Shown here: positions 8,374-16,284 of the stretch, one piece after another | Layout: each line of letters opens with the position of its first letter | Numbering within the stretch: the stretch's first letter is position 1 | Source of the DNA: an uncultured Oscillospiraceae bacterium | Lineage (GTDB): Bacteria; Bacillota; Clostridia; Oscillospirales; Oscillospiraceae | Direction: 5' to 3' | Assembly: GCA_934597255.1 (NCBI GenBank) | Contig: CAKTQV010000017.1 | Coordinates: 1 to 45,531 of the forward strand | DNA: 45,531 bases | Notes under the pieces: model-generated | Databases searched by the model: none | What the model saw: the letters and a program-made list of their open reading frames with translations, nothing else | Told to the model about the DNA's origin: nothing | Made by a program: the position numbers and the translations under genes

Positions 8374-8796
8374 TTATTCCGCCGCGCCGCTCTCCGTCCA
8401 TTCGACGGTGTAGGCGCCCTCCGTCCCGCTCACGGTCACGGTAAGCTCATATTCCTCCAGGACTTCGTCCTCCCAGCTTCTGGCGTAGGCGAAGCGGAGC
8501 GTTTCGGTCCCGGCCGCCGCCGGCGTGAAGCGGAACACAAACACGCCGCCGCTGCCGACCACGTCCTCGTCCACCGCGTCCGGAACGTATTCATAATCGC
8601 CGCCGTTCAGACAGCCGCCGTCGCTCTCGCAGCTCCAGTCGTAGCCCGTCGTGGGGTTTCCGGCCAGCGCCACGACCAGCGTTCCGTCCTCCATGCGCGT
8701 GCCGGGCTCCACGTTTTCGCTCTCCTTCGCGCCGCCGCAGGCGCACAGCGACACGAGCGCCGCCGCGCAGAGCAGCATCGTAATGATTTTTTTCAT
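8374..8796 (-). CDS. Chagasin-like (MEROPS I42) protease-inhibitor lipoprotein
   Basis: Lipoprotein of 140 residues from ATG 8796, with AAGGAG at 8805-8810; an upstream in-frame ATG is not used. The signal peptide ends in a lipobox LCAC with Cys20 as the lipid anchor. The mature part shows the three chagasin-family loops: NPTTGY at 47-52, GSGG at 81-84 and RSW at 106-108 (family RPW). Chagasin-type proteins are tight inhibitors of papain-like cysteine peptidases; here it would sit on the outer face of the membrane. It converges on the C39-like gene and is probably a separate unit. The target peptidase is not known. Confidence 0.8.
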   Translation of the reverse strand: MKKIITMLLCAAALVSLCACGGAKESENVEPGTRMEDGTLVVALAGNPTTGYDWSCESDGGCLNGGDYEYVPDAVDEDVVGSGGVFVFRFTPAAAGTETLRFAYARSWEDEVLEEYELTVTVSGTEGAYTVEWTESGAAE

Positions 8797-8824
8797 ATGA
8801 GCTTCTCCTTTCCGCCGTTCCATC

Positions 8825-8853
8825 TTGATTTGTCCGTTTGTATATTATAACAT
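8825..8853 (+). promoter_or_regulatory. Possible promoter for the ATP-grasp gene
   Basis: TTGATT (8825-8830), 17-base spacer, TAACAT (8848-8853); the -10 is poor. It overlaps the divergent -10 of the chagasin-like gene. Confidence 0.25.
8844..8849 (-). promoter_or_regulatory. Extended -10 for the chagasin-like gene
   Basis: TGTTATAAT on the minus strand, with TATAAT at 8844-8849, about 48 bases before the ATG. No convincing -35. Confidence 0.45.
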
Positions 8854-8946
8854 GGAATCGCGGCTTTCGGCGATAAGACGGCCGGAAAACGGCAAAAGTT
8901 CCCGCCGCGCCGCAAGCAATACGGACACAGCAAAAGGAGTTTTTCC

Positions 8947-9762
8947 ATGACGATTTACATTCCCGACAGCGCCTTTGCCGCCGGCGAGGCGCGCTATCTT
9001 GCCGCTTTGAACGGCCTCACGATCGCCAACGGGCCCGACGGGGCCGAGCTTTCGCTGGCCTGCAGCGAGCCGGCGCACCGCCTCTGCGCCAGCAAGCGGG
9101 CCGCGCACGATTTCTTTCAGGCGGAGGGCTTCCCCCAGCCGCACGATTTTCCCGACGGCAGCGAGCCCTACATCGTCAAGCCCTCCGACGGCTCGTGCGG
9201 GCGGGGGATATGGTCCACGGAGGATTACTGCGAGGCCGGCGGCGGCGTGAACGCGGGCTTTCTGGTGCAGGAGGAGCTGCACGGAAGCGTGCTCTCCGTG
9301 GCCGTGGCGGGTCATCGCGGCCGCGTCGCCGTCTGTCCGGCCGTCCGGCTCATCATGGACGACCGCTATGACCGCTGCGGCGCGGAATACCCCTGCACGG
9401 AGGCGGAAAACGCGGCGCTGGCGCCGCTGGCGCTGCGCCTCGGACAGGCGCTGGCGCTGGAGGGGATGCTGGAGCTCAAGGCCGTCGTGACGGCGGACGG
9501 CGCGCGGATCCTCTCCCTCAACGAGGGACTGCCGGCGCTTGCGGCGACCGCCCTGCATTTCGGGGCGGGGCTCGACCCCATCGGGGCGATGGCCGCGCTG
9601 GCCGAAGGGCGCGAGCCGGTCTTCGGCGGCGGACGCTGCCGCGTCCGGCTGGAAATAGACGGGCGGCCCGGCTCCGTGCGCGGCGCGGGGCGGCTCGGAA
9701 CACTGTCCGGGACGGACGGCGGCGTCTCGGACGGGCGTGTGCGTCTGCTCACGGAAAATTGA
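8947..9762 (+). CDS. ATP-grasp protein resembling PylC, N-terminally short
   Basis: ATP-grasp ligase-type protein of 271 residues. The ATP-binding part shows YIVKPSDGSCGRGIW near 75-89, VQEELHGSVLSVAV near 107-120 and, near the end of the fold, EGMLELKAV and LNEGLPALAATALHFGAGLD with the metal-binding Asn/Glu pair. From residue 49 on it aligns by eye with PylC, the pyrrolysine pathway ligase, including a DDRYD segment matching DDTYD of PylC. It is about 90 residues shorter than PylC, mainly in the N-terminal Rossmann-like part. No pylB, pylD or pylS occurs in the window. AAAAGGAG lies before ATG 8947. The reaction is unknown; a carboxylate-amine ligase is the safest description. Confidence 0.65.
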   Translation: MTIYIPDSAFAAGEARYLAALNGLTIANGPDGAELSLACSEPAHRLCASKRAAHDFFQAEGFPQPHDFPDGSEPYIVKPSDGSCGRGIWSTEDYCEAGGGVNAGFLVQEELHGSVLSVAVAGHRGRVAVCPAVRLIMDDRYDRCGAEYPCTEAENAALAPLALRLGQALALEGMLELKAVVTADGARILSLNEGLPALAATALHFGAGLDPIGAMAALAEGREPVFGGGRCRVRLEIDGRPGSVRGAGRLGTLSGTDGGVSDGRVRLLTEN

Positions 9763-9766
9763 GCGA

Positions 9767-9784
9767 TTTCTAACCGCTTTCTAA
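9767..9784 (+). promoter_or_regulatory. Tandem TTTCTAA repeat, possible response-regulator site
   Basis: TTTCTAA at 9767-9773 and again at 9778-9784, exactly 11 bases apart, the spacing typical of OmpR/PhoB-family operators. It lies 34 bases before the -10 at 9818. An OmpR-type regulator is encoded 1.3 kb downstream. Binding is inference. Confidence 0.35.
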
Positions 9785-9817
9785 TTTTATCCGCATGGCG
9801 GTTTAATTTTCCTCTGC

Positions 9818-9823
9818 TATATT
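9818..9823 (+). promoter_or_regulatory. Extended -10 for the DUF4342-like gene
   Basis: TGCTATATT with TATATT at 9818-9823, 36 bases before the ATG. No good -35, consistent with an activator-dependent promoter. Confidence 0.45.
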
Positions 9824-9858
9824 TACGGCAAGAAAACAAACAAGGAGGAAAAAACAGC

Positions 9859-10443
9859 ATGACTCATCTGGAAATGGTTGAAAAGCTCCGCTCCATCACG
9901 GGGCTGGGCTATGAGGAGGCCAAGAACATCCTCGAGCGCAACGAATGGGACATTCTCGACGCCATGATCGAGCTGGAGCGCGAGGGGAAGGCCGAAAACG
10001 GCGCGGCCTATTCCACGCCGGAGAAAAAAACCGTCTATTTTAAGGCGGACGCCGCCGAAAAGAGGGGGGACGGCCCCTTCCGCCGCGCTTTCCGCTGGTG
10101 CTGGGAGCTGCTGAAAAAGAGCTGCCGCAATTCCGTGGCCGCCGTCCGCCGCGGCGAAACGATCCTTGAGCTGCCCATTCTGGTGTTCATCATTCTGTTG
10201 TGCGCCTGCTTCTGGGTCGTCATCCCTGCCATGATCGTCGGCCTGTTCTTCGATCTGCGCTACACCATCCACGGCCCCGACGCCAGCGGCACGAAGGCCG
10301 CGGAGACCGTCTCCGCCGTTTCGGACAAGGCGGCCGATCTCGCCGGCATCGTGGCCGACAAGGCCGTGGAGCTGAAGGACCGCGTGGCCTCCGGCCTCGA
10401 CAGCGGCGATCCGGACCATCCGGACGATCGGGACGGCCAGTGA
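9859..10443 (+). CDS. DUF4342-like protein with N-terminal UBA/TS-N-like domain and one membrane region
   Basis: Protein of 194 residues. Residues 1-45 form a UBA/EF-Ts-N-like helical domain (MVEKLRSITGLGYEEAKNILERNEWDILDAM by pattern). A basic segment follows, then a hydrophobic stretch at about 108-133 (LPILVFIILLCACFWVVIPAMIVGLF split by one proline), typical of DUF4342 proteins. The tail is alternating acidic/basic and probably helical. AAGGAGG precedes ATG 9859. Its function is unknown; relatives in Clostridia are small membrane proteins. It lies upstream of the S41 remnant and the two-component system, and the TTTCTAA repeat before its promoter hints at control by that system. Confidence 0.6.
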   Translation: MTHLEMVEKLRSITGLGYEEAKNILERNEWDILDAMIELEREGKAENGAAYSTPEKKTVYFKADAAEKRGDGPFRRAFRWCWELLKKSCRNSVAAVRRGETILELPILVFIILLCACFWVVIPAMIVGLFFDLRYTIHGPDASGTKAAETVSAVSDKAADLAGIVADKAVELKDRVASGLDSGDPDHPDDRDGQ

Positions 10444-10470
10444 CCGCGCCGGAATGACATATCCCCCGCT

Positions 10471-10503
10471 CCCCGCATGGACCGGCCGCCGGCCCATGCG
10501 GGG
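10471..10503 (+). other. Strong hairpin between the DUF4342-like gene and the S41 remnant
   Basis: Perfect 10-bp stem CCCCGCATGG (10471-10480) with CCATGCGGGG (10494-10503) and a GC-rich loop. No T-tract follows, so it is more likely an mRNA processing or stability element than a full terminator. Confidence 0.4.
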
Positions 10504-10540
10504 CCGGCGCGTCTGCGCCGCGGGGGAGGGACGGAGAAAT

Positions 10541-11039
10541 ATGAAACGGAAGAAAGTTCGATGGCTCGTCCCGGCCGCCCTTGTCCTCGTTCTGGCGCTC
10601 CTGTGCGGCGGTTTTGCGGCGCTGGCCGTCCGCTACGGCCCGCGCTTCGGCTTTTATCTGCTGCCGCCGGACGCGCCGGGCTATGGGGAAGCGGCGCTTT
10701 CGCTGATCGATGAATTCGGTCTTTACAGCCAGGGAGACGAATGGAACGCCTGTCTCGCCGAATGCCGGGCCGCCGCGGAGACAGCGGACCGCCAGCTCCG
10801 CCGAGCTGCTTCTGCTGTGCTTCCGGGGGCTGGACGACACGCGCAGCTTCGGCGCGCCGACGGCGGGCTACTGCAGCGTGAACCAGTGCTTCCGTCTGTA
10901 CGACGGCACGCAGATGTATCTAACCGTCGCCGCGGACCGGGCGCGTACCGGCGAGGTTTTCGAGTCCGAGCCGATCGAGCCGGACGAAACGGCGGCGTCG
11001 CCGGAGAGCACGGCGCTCGCATGGCTGAAAAGCCGCTGA
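10541..11039 (+). pseudogene. Remnant of an S41 (tail-specific) peptidase gene with an internal deletion and frameshift
   Basis: The first frame starts at ATG 10541 after GGGGGAGGGACGGAG and encodes a signal-anchor (KRKKVRWLVPAALVLVLALL) and the N-terminal helical segment seen in S41 peptidases (YLLPPDAPGYGEAALSLIDEFGLY). Near 10795 the coding continues one frame over as TASSAELLLLCFRG, then FGAPTAGY and LYDGTQMYLTVA, ending in ALAWLKSR at 11039. That second part matches the C-terminal half of the S41 catalytic core, including the TASSAE motif with the nucleophilic serine. The PDZ region and the core between are absent, so about 250-300 residues are missing. It lies 26 bases before the response regulator gene, possibly a former partner. 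Confidence 0.7.
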
Positions 11040-11064
11040 ATCTTATCCGCAGGAGGAACGTCAT

Positions 11065-11745
11065 ATGCCCGCCATACTCATTGTTGAGGACGAGGAAAAA
11101 ATCGCGCGCTTTCTGGAGCTGGAGCTGGAGCACGAGGGCTATCGCGCAGCCAAGGCCGGCGACGGCCGCACCGGCCTTGCCATGGCGGAAAGCGGGCAGT
11201 ACGATCTGCTGGTGCTGGACATCATGCTGCCGGAGCTGAGCGGGCTGGAGCTTCTGCGCCGGCTGCGCAAAAGCTCGCAGATGCCCGTCATCCTGCTCAC
11301 GGCGCGCGACGCCGTCATGGACAAGGTCAGCGGGCTGGATCTCGGCGCGGACGATTACATCACCAAGCCCTTCGCCATCGAGGAGCTGCTCGCGCGCATC
11401 CGCGTGCTGCTGCGGCGGCGGGAAAAGGACGCCCCCGCAGCCGGCGAGACGCTGTGCTGGAACGGTCTTTGCATGAACGTGCCGACGCACACCGTCCGCT
11501 TCAACGGCGAGGAGCTCGCGCTGACGGCGCGGGAATTCTCGCTTTTGCAGACGCTGCTGGAAAATCGCGGCGTCGTGCTCAGCCGGGACACGCTTCTCGA
11601 GCGCGTCTGGGGCTACGATTACGCCGGGGAGACGAATGTGGCCGACGTGTACGTCCGCTATCTGCGCCAGAAGATCGACGAGCGCTTCGGCGTGGAGATG
11701 ATACGGACCGTCCGCGGCGTGGGATATGTGATAAAGGATGAATAA
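11065..11745 (+). CDS. OmpR/PhoB-family response regulator
   Basis: Two-component DNA-binding regulator of 226 residues. The receiver domain (1-118) has the acidic pocket E8, D9, phosphoacceptor Asp52 in LVLDIMLP, Thr near 80 in LLTARD and Lys in ITKPF. A winged-helix DNA-binding domain (about 130-224) follows, with the ELALTAREFSLL and VYVRYLRQKID motifs and the final RTVRGVGYV hairpin. AGGAGG at 11050-11055 is the ribosome site. It overlaps the kinase gene by eight bases. A TTTCTAA repeat with 11-base period before the DUF4342-like gene is a candidate target. The signal is unknown. Confidence 0.95.
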   Translation: MPAILIVEDEEKIARFLELELEHEGYRAAKAGDGRTGLAMAESGQYDLLVLDIMLPELSGLELLRRLRKSSQMPVILLTARDAVMDKVSGLDLGADDYITKPFAIEELLARIRVLLRRREKDAPAAGETLCWNGLCMNVPTHTVRFNGEELALTAREFSLLQTLLENRGVVLSRDTLLERVWGYDYAGETNVADVYVRYLRQKIDERFGVEMIRTVRGVGYVIKDE

Positions 11746-13051
11746 GAAACGGACGACCGCGCGGGCCATGGCCCGGCGCATCAACGCGCAGCTTCAGTGG
11801 CGGCGGCTGCTCAGCGGGCTGCTGACGGACGTGTTCCTTGCGGCGCTGAGCCTGTTTCTCTGGTGCGCGCAGGCGGAGATCACGGTGCTCGGCTTTCTGG
11901 CCCCGGCCACGCCCCGCCGCTTTGCCCTGGCCGGCGACGGGATCGTCCGGCTGTACTATTTCTTCGGCAGCGAGCCGGAGCACGCCGTGTACGCCGGCGG
12001 CTTCGCCGCGCTGCTGATCGTGGGGCTGGGCGTATTTTTCGCTTTGCAGACCCTCGGCTGGCTCACCCGCTGGTTTTCCGGCGCGCGGCGCATCCGCCGC
12101 CAGCTGCGCCCCATCGACTCCATCGCCAACGCCGCCAGCGCCATGTCGGCCGCCGAGCCGGACGAGGAGCTTTTCCGCGGCGTGGCCGACGCCATCGACC
12201 ATCTCAACGCCGCCAGTCCCGGCGCGCATCTGAGTCTGGAGGGGCAGGGGAGCGGGAACATGGAGCCGCTGGAAACGGCGGTCAACTCGCTCATCAACCG
12301 CATGCGCGAATCCTATCGCCAGCAGATCCGCTTTGTGGACGACGCCAGCCACGAGCTGCGCACGCCCATTGCCGTCATCCAAGGCTACGCCAACATGCTC
12401 GACCGCTGGGGCAAGGACGACCCGAAGGTCCTGCAGGAGTCCATCACGGCCATCCGCACCGAGTCGGAGCACATGAAAACGCTGGTCGATCAGCTTCTGT
12501 TCCTCGCCCGGGGCGACATGGGCCGGCAGAAGTTTTCGCCGCAGCCGGTGGAGCTGGAGAAAATGCTGCAGGAGCTGCGCGACGAATCGGTGCTCATCGA
12601 CGCGAAGCATCACTACCGCCTGCGCATCGCCGCGCCCTGCACCGTTTCCGCCGATCCCGCCATGCTCAAGCAGGCCGTGCGCATTCTGGTGGACAACGCC
12701 GCCAAATACACGCCCGAGGGCGGCGACGTGACGCTGGGACTGAAAACGGAGGACGGCGACGCGCTTTTGTCCGTGCAGGACACGGGCTGCGGCGTGACGC
12801 GCGAGGACGCGGCGCATGTTTTCGAGCGCTTTTACCGCGGCGACCGGGCGCGCGCCGAGACCGGGGGAAGCGGACTGGGTCTCGCCATCGCAAAATGGAT
12901 CGTCGATCAGCACGGCGGCCGCTTCTCTCTCGTCAGCTACACCGGTGTCGGCAGCCGCTTTACGATCCGCCTTCCCGCACAGACAGCCCCGCCCGCTCTG
13001 CCGCCGGACGGAAAAAAGCAAAAGCAGCCGCGCTGCGCGGCTGCCGGATAA
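11738..13051 (+). CDS. Sensor histidine kinase (HAMP-HisKA-HATPase type)
   Basis: Membrane histidine kinase of 437 residues. Two membrane segments (about 24-55 and 86-109) enclose a short outside loop. A linker follows, then the HisKA domain with the phospho-accepting His205 in DASHELRTP. The ATP-binding domain shows the N box with Asn320 in VDNAAKYTPEGG, the G1 box DTGCGV, the F box FERFYRGD and the G2 box GGSGLGLAI. The C-terminal 20 residues are basic and polar. It is translated with the regulator through an eight-base overlap and ends at an intrinsic terminator. The small outside loop fits a sensor of membrane or envelope state; that is inference. Confidence 0.94.
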   Translation: MNKKRTTARAMARRINAQLQWRRLLSGLLTDVFLAALSLFLWCAQAEITVLGFLAPATPRRFALAGDGIVRLYYFFGSEPEHAVYAGGFAALLIVGLGVFFALQTLGWLTRWFSGARRIRRQLRPIDSIANAASAMSAAEPDEELFRGVADAIDHLNAASPGAHLSLEGQGSGNMEPLETAVNSLINRMRESYRQQIRFVDDASHELRTPIAVIQGYANMLDRWGKDDPKVLQESITAIRTESEHMKTLVDQLLFLARGDMGRQKFSPQPVELEKMLQELRDESVLIDAKHHYRLRIAAPCTVSADPAMLKQAVRILVDNAAKYTPEGGDVTLGLKTEDGDALLSVQDTGCGVTREDAAHVFERFYRGDRARAETGGSGLGLAIAKWIVDQHGGRFSLVSYTGVGSRFTIRLPAQTAPPALPPDGKKQKQPRCAAAG

Positions 13052-13054
13052 GCC

Positions 13055-13086
13055 GAAAGGGCCGGAGAAATCCGGCCCTTTCGTTT
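13055..13086 (+). terminator. Intrinsic terminator after the two-component operon
   Basis: Perfect 12-bp stem GAAAGGGCCGGA (13055-13066) with TCCGGCCCTTTC (13071-13082), GAAA loop, followed by GTTTTGCGGTTTTTT. It lies between convergent genes and may also slow minus-strand transcription. Confidence 0.85.
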
Positions 13087-13104
13087 TGCGGTTTTTTCCC
13101 GCTG

Positions 13105-14481
13105 TTACTCGCCCGTTCCCTCGATGTCGCGCTCGGCGAGCTGCTGCTGGTATATCTCGAGGATGCGCGCGCGCATCGTGTCATAGCCCGTGCCGCTGCA
13201 GCGATACCAGTTGCCGACCGTCTGCTGCACGGCGCCGCCGGCAAAGTAGCAGATCGGCCCCGACCAGTCGGACAGGTTGACGGAAACCGTCATCTGGTCG
13301 CCCTCGGGCGCGGCGTCCATATGCTCGCCCGTGACCTCGATCTGGCCCATCATGCGGACGAACTCCGCCGCGTCCTCGCCGGTAAGGCTTATGTAATCCT
13401 GCGTCCCGTCAATGTCGAAGCTGACGTAGATACCCGCTACGCTCAGACCGCCCTGGCCGGACTCGCTGCTCTCCTCGGTCGATTCCTCGGCGCGCGTGGC
13501 CTGGCCGAGCGTTTCGGCCTCGTTGCCCGGGGCGACATATTCGCCGTTCGCGGCGCGGACGGCGCGGCTGATGTCGTTGCGCAGATCGCCGAGCATGCCG
13601 CCCTCAAAGGCGGCCGAGGCGCTGCCGGCCGCGATGGACAGCTCCGCCAGCTCGTCGGCGTTGGAAACGTGATAATACACCGTGCCATAGACCGCGTTCG
13701 CCTGCACCGTCAGACAGCCGCCGGTGAACGTGAAGGTCTGGGTGCTGCCGTCGACCATGGTGAACACGTAGTCGTGCACCGTGTTCAGGTCGATGTTCTG
13801 ATCCGGGCTCATCTCCACGCTTTCGACCTTCGCGCCCGCCAGCAGCTCGTACACCTGCCGGATCATGTCCGGGTCCTGATTGGACAGCACGGCGCCGCCG
13901 TTGGCGCGGCGGCCGACGGAAACGGGCAGTTCGCTTTCCACGCTCTCGGCGAAAGCCGTGACCTTGCTGTCGTAATACAGATCGAAAAGCGAGAAATCGC
14001 CGCGGTAGCCGGGGAAGGAGATGCCGCCCAGCGCGTCGCCGCCGCTGACGGCGTACAGCATCGAGCGGTACAGCAGCGCGCCGTCGGAGAACTCGACCGT
14101 ATGCGTCGCACCGTCGGCCATGGTGAAGGTATAGCGCGCATCGGCCCGTGTTCCCTCCGGAGCCTCGCCAATCTCCTCCGTCACGCTCGCCGCGCGCAGC
14201 GCGTCGCAGGCGCGGATGATCGACTCGCGGTCGAACACGGGCGACGCAAAGCCCTCCTCGCCCGTGAAGCTGAGCGCGACAGGGGTATCGTCGTAATAGC
14301 CGGCCATGAAATCCTGCCAGCCCAGAAGCTCGGCCAGGCTCGTCGGCACGAAGCCCTCGGCCTCGGCCTCCGCCTCCGTCCCCGCCGTCTCGCCGCCGGG
14401 CATAAGGCTCACATAGTCGCCGCAGCCGCAAAGGCCCAGAAGCAGCGCCGCCGTCAGTATCAGTGTAAATATCCTTTTCAT
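13105..14481 (-). CDS. Lipoprotein with three related repeats, family not recognised
   Basis: Lipoprotein of 458 residues from ATG 14481; the frame is open to 14502 but MKRIFTLILTAALLLGLCGC is a clean signal with lipobox LCGC (Cys20). The mature part holds three similar units: about 83-150 (IIRACDAL, then YTFTMADGATHTVEFSDGAL), about 203-278 (MIRQVYELL, then YVFTMVDGSTQTFTF) and a third near the C-terminus (AAEFVRMM, then MTVSVNLSDWSGPICYFAGG, ending in NWYRCSGTGYD). Between units two and three is an acidic Ser/Glu-rich linker (EESTEESSESGQGG). Probably an outward-facing envelope protein. Transcribed from a strong promoter just upstream; the gene is convergent to the kinase. Confidence 0.7.
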   Translation of the reverse strand: MKRIFTLILTAALLLGLCGCGDYVSLMPGGETAGTEAEAEAEGFVPTSLAELLGWQDFMAGYYDDTPVALSFTGEEGFASPVFDRESIIRACDALRAASVTEEIGEAPEGTRADARYTFTMADGATHTVEFSDGALLYRSMLYAVSGGDALGGISFPGYRGDFSLFDLYYDSKVTAFAESVESELPVSVGRRANGGAVLSNQDPDMIRQVYELLAGAKVESVEMSPDQNIDLNTVHDYVFTMVDGSTQTFTFTGGCLTVQANAVYGTVYYHVSNADELAELSIAAGSASAAFEGGMLGDLRNDISRAVRAANGEYVAPGNEAETLGQATRAEESTEESSESGQGGLSVAGIYVSFDIDGTQDYISLTGEDAAEFVRMMGQIEVTGEHMDAAPEGDQMTVSVNLSDWSGPICYFAGGAVQQTVGNWYRCSGTGYDTMRARILEIYQQQLAERDIEGTGE

Positions 14482-14527
14482 AGCATTTTCACCCTGGAGC
14501 ATCGTTTTTTTCTATTGTAGCACGGGC

Positions 14528-14556
14528 ATTATATCATAATGTTACTCTTTTGTAAA
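14528..14556 (-). promoter_or_regulatory. Promoter of the three-repeat lipoprotein gene
   Basis: On the minus strand TTTACA (14551-14556), 17-base spacer, TATAAT (14528-14533) with TGA directly before it. Nearly consensus; 46 bases before the ATG. Confidence 0.8.
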
Positions 14557-14563
14557 ACTTCCG

Positions 14564-16219
14564 TCAGCCGCGGCACAAAAAGCCGAAGCTTTTCTTTTCG
14601 CTGTCGGCCAGACACTCGACGATCTCCCCGCCGGCCGTGCGCGCGAAGCGGACGCGCCCGCCGCCGGCCTCCAGAAACTCGATGCTTCCGCGGCGCAGGC
14701 TTTCATGGGCGTTCTTCAGCGCGGCGAGCTGGCGGTAAAAGTCCGTCAGGCCCCGGGTCTCCCGTCCCCAGGGGAAGCACAGCCGGTTCATCGGGTCGCG
14801 CCCGCCGGAAAGCCCCGCCTCGTCGCCGTAATAAACGACGGGCGCGCCCGGAAGCGTGAATTGCAGGAACGCGGCCAGCCTGCGGCGCGGCAGCTCCGGC
14901 AGGATCTGCGCAAGGCGCTCGGTGTCGTGGTTGCCGAGGATGCTCATCGTGCAGTCGAGGGCCGCGGCGGGATAATTCTCGGCCAGCGTCATCACCGTCT
15001 CGGCCAGCGCGCTTCCGTCGTCCTCCCCGGCCGCGAAGGCAAGGATCGCCCGGCGCATCGGGAAATTGATGACGCCGTCGAGCTCCGCGCCCGTGAAATA
15101 GCGCCGGCGCACGCCGTAGGCCTCCTTGTTCGACGCATCCTCCCACACCTCGCCGATGACGGCCGCGTCCGGCTTGAGCTCGCGCACCCGCGCGCGCAGA
15201 AGCGCGATGAATTCGTCCGGCAGCTCGTCGGCCACGTCGAGCCGGAAGCCGTCCGCGCCGGCCGAAAGCCAGTGCGCGACCACGCTGTCCGGCCCGCGGA
15301 TGATGAAATCCAGATAGTCCTCGTCCATCTCGTTTATGTTGGGAAGGCTGTCGACCCCCCACCAGCAGGCATATTTTTTCGGAAATTCTGTAAAATCGAA
15401 CCACTTATAGAAGGGCGAGGCCGTCCCTGCCGAGCATGCGCCCCCACCAAAGCGTCCGTCCGCGTCAAAATAGCGGGAGATCGCGCCGCAGTGGGAAAAC
15501 ACGCCGTCGAGCAGGACCTTCATGCCGCGCGCATGCGCCGCGCTGCACAGAGCGCGGAAATCCGCCTCCGTTCCCAGCAGCGGGTCGATGCGCAGCCAGT
15601 CCGCCGTGTCGTAGCGATGGTTGGAGCAGGCCATGAAGATCGGGTTGAGATAGATCACCTTCGTGCCGAGACCCGCGATGTAATCGAGCTTTTCGGCGAT
15701 GCCGCGCAGATCGCCGCCGGCAAAATCCGACGCATCCGGCGCAGACGGGACAAAGCCCTCGAACGGCCGGAGCGTATACGGCGCGAGCTTATCCGCCGGC
15801 GCCGGACCCCCGGCGCGGAAGAAGCGGTCGGGGAAGATCTGATAGTAGACCGCGCCGCGAAACGCCTCCGGCGGCGCGTAGTCCTCCGGCAGCACGCTCA
15901 GCTGCCACCGCTCGCCCGCGGCGATGTTCGTTCCCCGGCCGCGGCGGAACAGCTGGTATTCGCCGTTTTTGTCCCGGATGTCGAAGCAGTAGAAATACAG
16001 CCCCGGCTCCGACGGGCGCAGCACGCCCTCAAAGCGCTCATAATCCCCCTCGCGCCCGGCGCACGCGAGCGGCAGCGTCCACGCCCCGGCCGAAAGCGTC
16101 ACGCTCTGCGTATGCAGCTCCGCCGGCATTTTCACGCAGAAGCGGCAGCTCCCGCCCGCGCGCAGCGGCCCGAATATCTCCTTGTATTCCGAACGGCGGC
16201 TGTCAAACAGGATCTCCAT
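14564..16219 (-). CDS. GH13 alpha-glucan hydrolase (neopullulanase/cyclomaltodextrinase-like)
   Basis: Glycoside hydrolase family 13 enzyme of 551 residues. An N-terminal beta-sandwich (about 1-115) of the neopullulanase type precedes the (beta/alpha)8 barrel, which begins at AVYYQIFPDRF. Catalytic residues, numbered from this start, are Asp328 (GFRLDVADE), Glu357 (GEVWED) and Asp432 (LGNHDTER). There is no signal peptide, so it probably acts on imported malto-oligosaccharides in the cytoplasm. GGAGGT at the first in-frame ATG (16231) sits correctly to serve the second ATG, so 16219 is chosen. It lies 66 bases after rpsT and downstream of the rpsT terminator. A short C-terminal beta domain is present. 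Confidence 0.88.
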   Translation of the reverse strand: MEILFDSRRSEYKEIFGPLRAGGSCRFCVKMPAELHTQSVTLSAGAWTLPLACAGREGDYERFEGVLRPSEPGLYFYCFDIRDKNGEYQLFRRGRGTNIAAGERWQLSVLPEDYAPPEAFRGAVYYQIFPDRFFRAGGPAPADKLAPYTLRPFEGFVPSAPDASDFAGGDLRGIAEKLDYIAGLGTKVIYLNPIFMACSNHRYDTADWLRIDPLLGTEADFRALCSAAHARGMKVLLDGVFSHCGAISRYFDADGRFGGGACSAGTASPFYKWFDFTEFPKKYACWWGVDSLPNINEMDEDYLDFIIRGPDSVVAHWLSAGADGFRLDVADELPDEFIALLRARVRELKPDAAVIGEVWEDASNKEAYGVRRRYFTGAELDGVINFPMRRAILAFAAGEDDGSALAETVMTLAENYPAAALDCTMSILGNHDTERLAQILPELPRRRLAAFLQFTLPGAPVVYYGDEAGLSGGRDPMNRLCFPWGRETRGLTDFYRQLAALKNAHESLRRGSIEFLEAGGGRVRFARTAGGEIVECLADSEKKSFGFLCRG

Positions 16220-16242
16220 TCCGACCTCCATATAAGCAAAGC

Positions 16243-16264
16243 ACCCGGCTCAGACGAGCCGGGT
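16243..16264 (-). terminator. Hairpin terminator after rpsT
   Basis: Perfect nine-bp stem ACCCGGCTC (16243-16251) with GAGCCGGGT (16256-16264). On the minus strand it is followed only by GCTTTGCTT, so termination may be partial and some transcripts may run into the GH13 gene. Confidence 0.55.
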
Positions 16265-16284
16265 ACGGTTACGTTTCATCAGAA

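Noticed and set aside
13024..13046. GC-rich hairpin at the 3' end of the kinase gene
   Set aside because: It lies within the coding sequence and has no T-tract; the real terminator follows at 13055.
11797..14520. 907-residue plus-strand frame across the kinase, terminator and lipoprotein genes
   Set aside because: It crosses an intrinsic terminator and has no recognisable domain; the composition is that of an out-of-frame reading.
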